In this document: one piece after another, positions 30,401 through 40,602 of the stretch | How the letters are laid out: each line of letters starts with the position of its first letter | Position numbering within the stretch: position 1 is the first letter of the stretch | Origin: Diacronema lutheri | Taxonomy: Eukaryota > Haptophyta > Pavlovophyceae > Pavlovales > Pavlovaceae | Assembly (NCBI GenBank): GCA_019448385.1 | Contig: JAGTXO010000100.1 | Coordinates: 1-40,602, forward strand | DNA length: 40,602 nucleotides | Direction of reading: 5' to 3' | Notes under the pieces: model-generated | Told to the model about the DNA's origin: nothing | What the model saw: the letters and a program-made list of their open reading frames with translations, nothing else | The model's database searches: none | Translations under genes and position numbers: made by a program

Positions 30401-31795
30401 CAAACGCAGCTCGAGCACTGGCCATCGCCGCCGCCGACGCTGCCACTGCCGCCGCCGCCGCGGCCGCAGCAGCAGCAGCTGCCCCGCCTCGCATGGGCAG
30501 ACGGCTCGTCCGCAGCTGGCGACGCGCTCGCAGCATTCACCTCGCAGCCGACTCTTTCGCCATCGAGGCTGCAACTGCCAAGGCAACCATCGCCACCATG
30601 TCCGCCACCGCCATCGCCGCCACCGCCGCTGCAGTCCGCACAGCTGCGGCGACAAACGCAGCAGCCGCAGCAGCCGCGGATGCAACAGTCGGCGAGGACT
30701 CTGCCTGCTTCACCTGCGATGCAGCGCTCACCGCAGCCCGCACCTTCGCAGCGGCCGTTGCAGCACCAGCACTGCCAGCAGGAGCAGCCGCGCCAGCTCG
30801 TGTCGGGCGACGCCTCCGCAGCAGCCCACGCCGCGCCCTCCCAGCCGCCGCCGCCGTCGCCGCCTCGTCCGCGATCCACCGCACAGCGGACCGACCTCAA
30901 GCAGAGTTTGTCGAAGAAGGCAACTCCGACGCACTGCTTTCAGACCAGGGGCATGGCCTTGCAGCACCTCTCGCCATCCGAGCGTGCGCTCGCAGGGAGG
31001 TGCCTCGCGATGGCCGTGGCACAGGGCGGAAAGACGTCGGGCGACAATGTCTTCTCGGCGGCACAAGCTGTGTACAAGAGCCTGGTGCAAAACAGCTTCA
31101 CGCCCGGCGTGCAAACGTCGGCCGATGAGCGCGTGCTCCGGACGCCGACACTCAAGGCCTTCGAGGACATCTCGCGCAGAGCTGGGCAGCGACACGCGGC
31201 GGCGACCGTGGATGATTGCATGCGGCGGGCATCGTCTGGTGAGGCAGCCGCCCTGTCGGCCGAAAGTACGGCGCGCGCCTGCGCGCTCGCGCGACCTGCG
31301 AGCGTGCTCCCTCTCCCGTCTCCCGTCCCTCTGCCGCCGCATGCCACAACGCGACCGTTTCTTATTTGCCGCCCTGCGCGTTCACATGCACGCTCAGACG
31401 AAGAAGAGGCATTGCGCCAAGCAGCCACTGCGTACGAGGCGGGGCTCGTCCAGCTCAACGCCGCACGCGCGCTCGCGCAACCCGTGCGAGCCTCACCTGC
31501 CGGTGCGCTGTCGGCTGCGCCTCCTTTCGCGCGGCTGCGCTGCTGCCGCCGCATGCACAGCGTTGCAGCGTCTCACTCTCCGACCCTCCGCTCCCTCCCC
31601 ATATTCCCCGCGCGAATTCAAATTACCCTGTTAGGCGCACACTTCGCCTGCCCGCCTTCGTGGCCCAACCGTGGTCCTCGGCAGCTCCTTTTGACGCGGC
31701 AAACGCGCACGTCGTTACGAGCCCCATGCAAAGCGCGCACGTCGTTAGTATATCTACCCCACGTCATATGGGGGGCGTATTCGAACATAGGTTAG
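27167..31795 (+). CDS. DDE (RNase H-fold) transposase-like protein with zinc ribbon and Pro/Gln-rich tail
   Basis: A single open frame of up to 1,542 codons. The first ATG (27167) lies in the DOT1-derived fragment in an unrelated frame, so a later start such as 28013 is quite possible. A zinc-ribbon-like pair, CPCPKCK near 435 and CKGC near 474, precedes a transposase-like core: SDGTRSL near 639 (first Asp), TDTCCGKC near 706 (second Asp), LDHFHALKRI near 737 and RGDSLVEDLN near 905 (candidate Glu). This order resembles the eukaryotic transposase-derived family with a DUF6729-type zinc domain, named from memory. Residues about 1035-1245 are Pro/Gln/Ser-rich. The frame is intact, so the element may be recent or domesticated. 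No clear terminal inverted repeats were found. The last 140 codons, without conservation cues, may be intronic or untranslated. Confidence 0.65.
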   Translation: MARRRPRVTCCRHARRAPRPPTAPARLRAAHLLASDGRALFNVTRARAHGHSRGAHARGKHALAATVQLAHHWRAGVRAHQPREHAPPARPASGRDDSAHARAIAQPWPPEQLDAPALAARSPLALTACLQGLQGWPLGAPPLQRAESAAPQQREGEPGAWPGGGVYGGALGASGRDGGRAGGACVGALGGREPGAALDALLGATDSAQSVPSSAPLLVASPAPQSARASSLGGRFADASCSGSLRGVEAPPLPTLGLHRASRSRSTCVGAVGVSPSGAAGAMRSEHAAASAAAPAAAARPLLSHEGERRLGDGVVRALIRSLGGSMPRIELSDSAARGMLVLTRGGVALCGAEVMQLLEERLPCAPFYEPPGSALMARHCKPPSGQWDAASMLAARGAFVMRPKVAVVAPHLLIRRELSADPRFRVNDDPTRIICPCPKCKSNNLICRAGWAPIRYAYDLAGVICVMSETIFCKGCSKTTAISTLIADPEYLPVSVRTKYADLVLMKVGAMTWSLAQHIFISTIPMAKLAEQIAAPHLLNQSLMHDAYARFVEEQGHSSRARAQQTLHSYWGDAQREQETEPAARVADWPPFAFLNVFNSLLVPSADNIRTIFCHIGAILEPFLLERLLQSSPGRIIRSDGTRSLAIRSTGDGKVLVIIQGARGETLWWGVTASESFDKHLLPALLRLRARFERMGTLSGVVAWYTDTCCGKCRPEMLSKHVLVNLFPTISRRPYLDHFHALKRIGDTCKASSQAFATELKRNLSSALLQPVEEDIRAVASYLQAQNKSLTAQAALARVREDLARYKADGAIRSTTPAPEIALARLTEVKEKREAFARSSPTQSPMRPASRTGERVAGTGEVIDLVGVHVANGCLNDPLPLDEMYLQAGRVYHNSTLRKFVAMRGDSLVEDLNSFLNPLVEGVSTVDRNVLQYRIFFRLVGHARAAEMRDAFGRSTNADGEPFWLTPALLSERSLGETFAMLRKSFFDNPTGGIGSKHALYEPMGWAYEPDIEKAQEEYAQLVSALAAERASRSVPSPPRQPPPLSPSLVQTRVPRSLSPEQRAALALSLTGRASSPQTQLEHWPSPPPTLPLPPPPRPQQQQLPRLAWADGSSAAGDALAAFTSQPTLSPSRLQLPRQPSPPCPPPPSPPPPLQSAQLRRQTQQPQQPRMQQSARTLPASPAMQRSPQPAPSQRPLQHQHCQQEQPRQLVSGDASAAAHAAPSQPPPPSPPRPRSTAQRTDLKQSLSKKATPTHCFQTRGMALQHLSPSERALAGRCLAMAVAQGGKTSGDNVFSAAQAVYKSLVQNSFTPGVQTSADERVLRTPTLKAFEDISRRAGQRHAAATVDDCMRRASSGEAAALSAESTARACALARPASVLPLPSPVPLPPHATTRPFLICRPARSHARSDEEEALRQAATAYEAGLVQLNAARALAQPVRASPAGALSAAPPFARLRCCRRMHSVAASHSPTLRSLPIFPARIQITLLGAHFACPPSWPNRGPRQLLLTRQTRTSLRAPCKARTSLVYLPHVIWGAYSNIG

Positions 31796-31808
31796 AGTTG
31801 TGGGGGCT

Positions 31809-31845
<37 letters not shown>

Positions 31846-31978
31846 GGAGGAGGGGGGAATTCTTGTGTTGCCTGTTCGCCATTTTTTTGCAGGCTCGGCT
31901 TACATTTGCAGCCCGTGCCTCTGAGAGTTACTGCCCATGGCTGAGTCTGAGTCTGCCTTCCAGTCACATCGCAGACAC
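31796..31978. other. Intergenic region with G run between transposase ORF and TOM7
   Basis: It contains a G homopolymer of about 34 bases (31811-31844) broken only at its end. Just upstream, inside the 3' end of the transposase ORF, GCGCACGTCGTTA occurs twice (about 31707-31748). No gene is recognised. Confidence 0.6.
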
Positions 31979-32873
31979 TCACATTGGCTGGATCCTGCAG
32001 GCGCACCGCGGAGTGGCGCACACCCGCGACGCGCACGGCGGGGCGAGAGTTGTGAGTGTGGGTGATGGTGTGGGCGCAGGTCTACGTGTGAGACTGTGAG
32101 TGTGGGTCTGGGTCTGAGTGTGGGCGCGTGTGTGCGTGTAAGGCTGTGAGTGTGGGTCTGGGTCTGAGTGTGGGCGCGTGTGTGCGTGTAAGGCTGTGAG
32201 TGTGGGTGTTCGCGTGTGTGTGTGTGTGTGTCCGAGCGGAGGGCAGCCGGGCAGGGGAGGCGAAAGGGCGGTCGGCACCAAGTGGCGCACAGGTTGGGGT
32301 GAGATCCGGCGTGGAAAGTGGGAAGTGGGAACGGCCGCAAGCTTTGAAAAGGGGCGGCGGCGCGCACAGCTGGAGGAGCGTCGGGCGCGGCTCGGTGCGC
32401 ATGCCGACAACGAGGACGGCCGGGATGAAGCAGTAATGGAAGGTCGTGGCCACCGCCTGCCACCGAACAGCCCACCGCACAGCCGTTGGGCGGGAAAGGA
32501 AGGAGGCATGGGCCGGCGGGGCCGAGGGGGGGGGCGCGCGGGCGAGCGGGCGCGCGGCGCGCGGCGTGGCGGCCGGGGCGTGGCGAGCATGAGCGGGTGC
32601 CATTCGCGCGGCGCAAGGGGTGTAACCACGCGCGCGCACGCATTCGCGCGGCCGACGCGGCCGCCAGCGCCGCGCGCGTGCGCACGCGCCCCGTTGGCGG
32701 CCGGCGCGGCCGCGTGCTGGGTACGCTGGGAGGGCGGCAGGCGGACTTGGCCCGGCACACGCGCGCGCGCGCGCTGTGCGCGCCTCGGCGCCGATGCGCC
32801 GCGCGAGGCGCACCTCCGTCACCGTGTCGGCGTGCGCCGACCACCACGCTGCGAGGTGCGCGAGAACGCCCAT
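31979..32873 (-). CDS. TOM7: Mitochondrial import receptor subunit TOM7, 3 exons
   Basis: A small subunit of the TOM complex of the mitochondrial outer membrane, which modulates assembly of the import pore. Exons on the minus strand: 32873-32814, 32456-32368 and 31994-31979, giving 54 residues, the usual TOM7 size. The second exon encodes the diagnostic block FHYCFIPAVLVVGMRTEPRP and continues TLLQL; plant TOM7 has a closely similar HYGFIP..IIIGM..EPKP stretch, recalled from memory. Both donors read GTGCGC and both acceptors end CAG. The last exon is only 16 bp (end of a Leu codon, IQPM, stop), giving a C-terminus that matches the family's short tail after QL. The N-terminal 20 residues (MGVLAHLAAWW...) are less certain. 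The gene is head to head with the DHHC gene. Confidence 0.82.
31995..32367 (-). repeat. TOM7 intron 2 with 50-bp GT-rich repeat
   Basis: About 2.5 copies of a 50-bp unit containing TGAGTGTGGGTCTGGGTCTG (plus strand, about 32094-32215), followed by a (GT)n stretch at about 32212-32230. Confidence 0.8.
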
Positions 32874-32962
32874 CTGTCTCGCGTCGAGGCGATGGCGGGG
32901 TTGGGACGTGGCGCCCACTTTAAAAACCTGTCCGCCTAGATTTCCGGGCGCCGGGCAAAACG
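32874..32962. promoter_or_regulatory. Bidirectional promoter candidate, TOM7 / DHHC gene
   Basis: Only 89 bp separate the two divergent ATGs. TTTAAAAA lies at 32919-32926, which on the minus strand is TTTTTAAA, the same octamer as at 22350-22357, and it sits near the midpoint. Confidence 0.45.
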
Positions 32963-40467
<7,505 letters not shown>

Positions 40468-40602
40468 TGGCCACCTGTTGCTGACTGGCAGACATTGACG
40501 CGGTGGGGCACGCTCCAGTCACGCGCTCCCCCCCTGGGTGACCCCACAACTATAAGTCAGCACGGGCCGCCAAGGGGTCTCGAGCACGGCGAGGAGGCGT
40601 GA
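40468..40602. other. Right-edge flank downstream of the DHHC gene
   Basis: The final 135 bp follow the DHHC stop codon. An AT-rich CTATAAGTC lies at about 40549-40557; it could belong to a gene beyond the window. Nothing else is recognised. Confidence 0.5.

Noticed and set aside
31900-32850. Long minus-strand ORFs with His-Thr repeats (THTHTHT) over the TOM7 region
   Set aside because: They read through TOM7 introns; only the short spliced frame matches a known family.

Overview
The window is nuclear DNA of a unicellular eukaryote. Protein-coding genes are split by spliceosomal introns, the sequence is extremely G+C-rich by eye, introns carry long homopolymer C tracts, and one intron holds a TTAGGG-type telomeric repeat. 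Donors are almost always GTGCG-like, and two introns appear to use GC-AG ends. These traits fit a GC-rich alga such as a haptophyte, but no marker gene fixes the lineage, so that is inference only.

Layout, left to right: a partial minus-strand ORF running off the left edge (1-614, weak); an ER DnaJ co-chaperone like ERdj3 (plus, 8 exons, 715-4543); a single-exon giant kinase with 40 ARM-like repeats (minus, 4877-12559); a 6-exon DOT1-like methyltransferase of about 2,012 residues with an N-terminal zinc finger and a very long repetitive linker (minus, 12803-22280); a 9-exon conserved protist protein of unknown function, possibly methyltransferase-like (plus, 22427-26962); a broken copy of the last two exons of the DOT1-like gene (about 27030-27440); a DDE-transposase-like ORF (plus, to 31795); a tiny 3-exon TOM7 gene (minus, 31979-32873); and a 6-exon DHHC palmitoyltransferase (plus, 32963-40467).

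The genes do not form one pathway. They cover ER folding, mitochondrial import, membrane-protein palmitoylation, kinase signalling and a methyltransferase, as expected of a compact eukaryotic chromosome arm. Three gene pairs are head to head with only 89-146 bp between start codons, and two of these gaps hold the same octamer TTTTTAAA near the middle.

The strongest theme is the tandem repeats. Repeats inside coding exons have periods divisible by three and keep frame (144, 117, 48, 39 bp). Arrays inside introns (35, 23, 63 and about 96 bp units) have periods or length variants that break frame. Exon joins were inferred by matching splice sites to protein-family alignments from memory; no search or transcript data were available.
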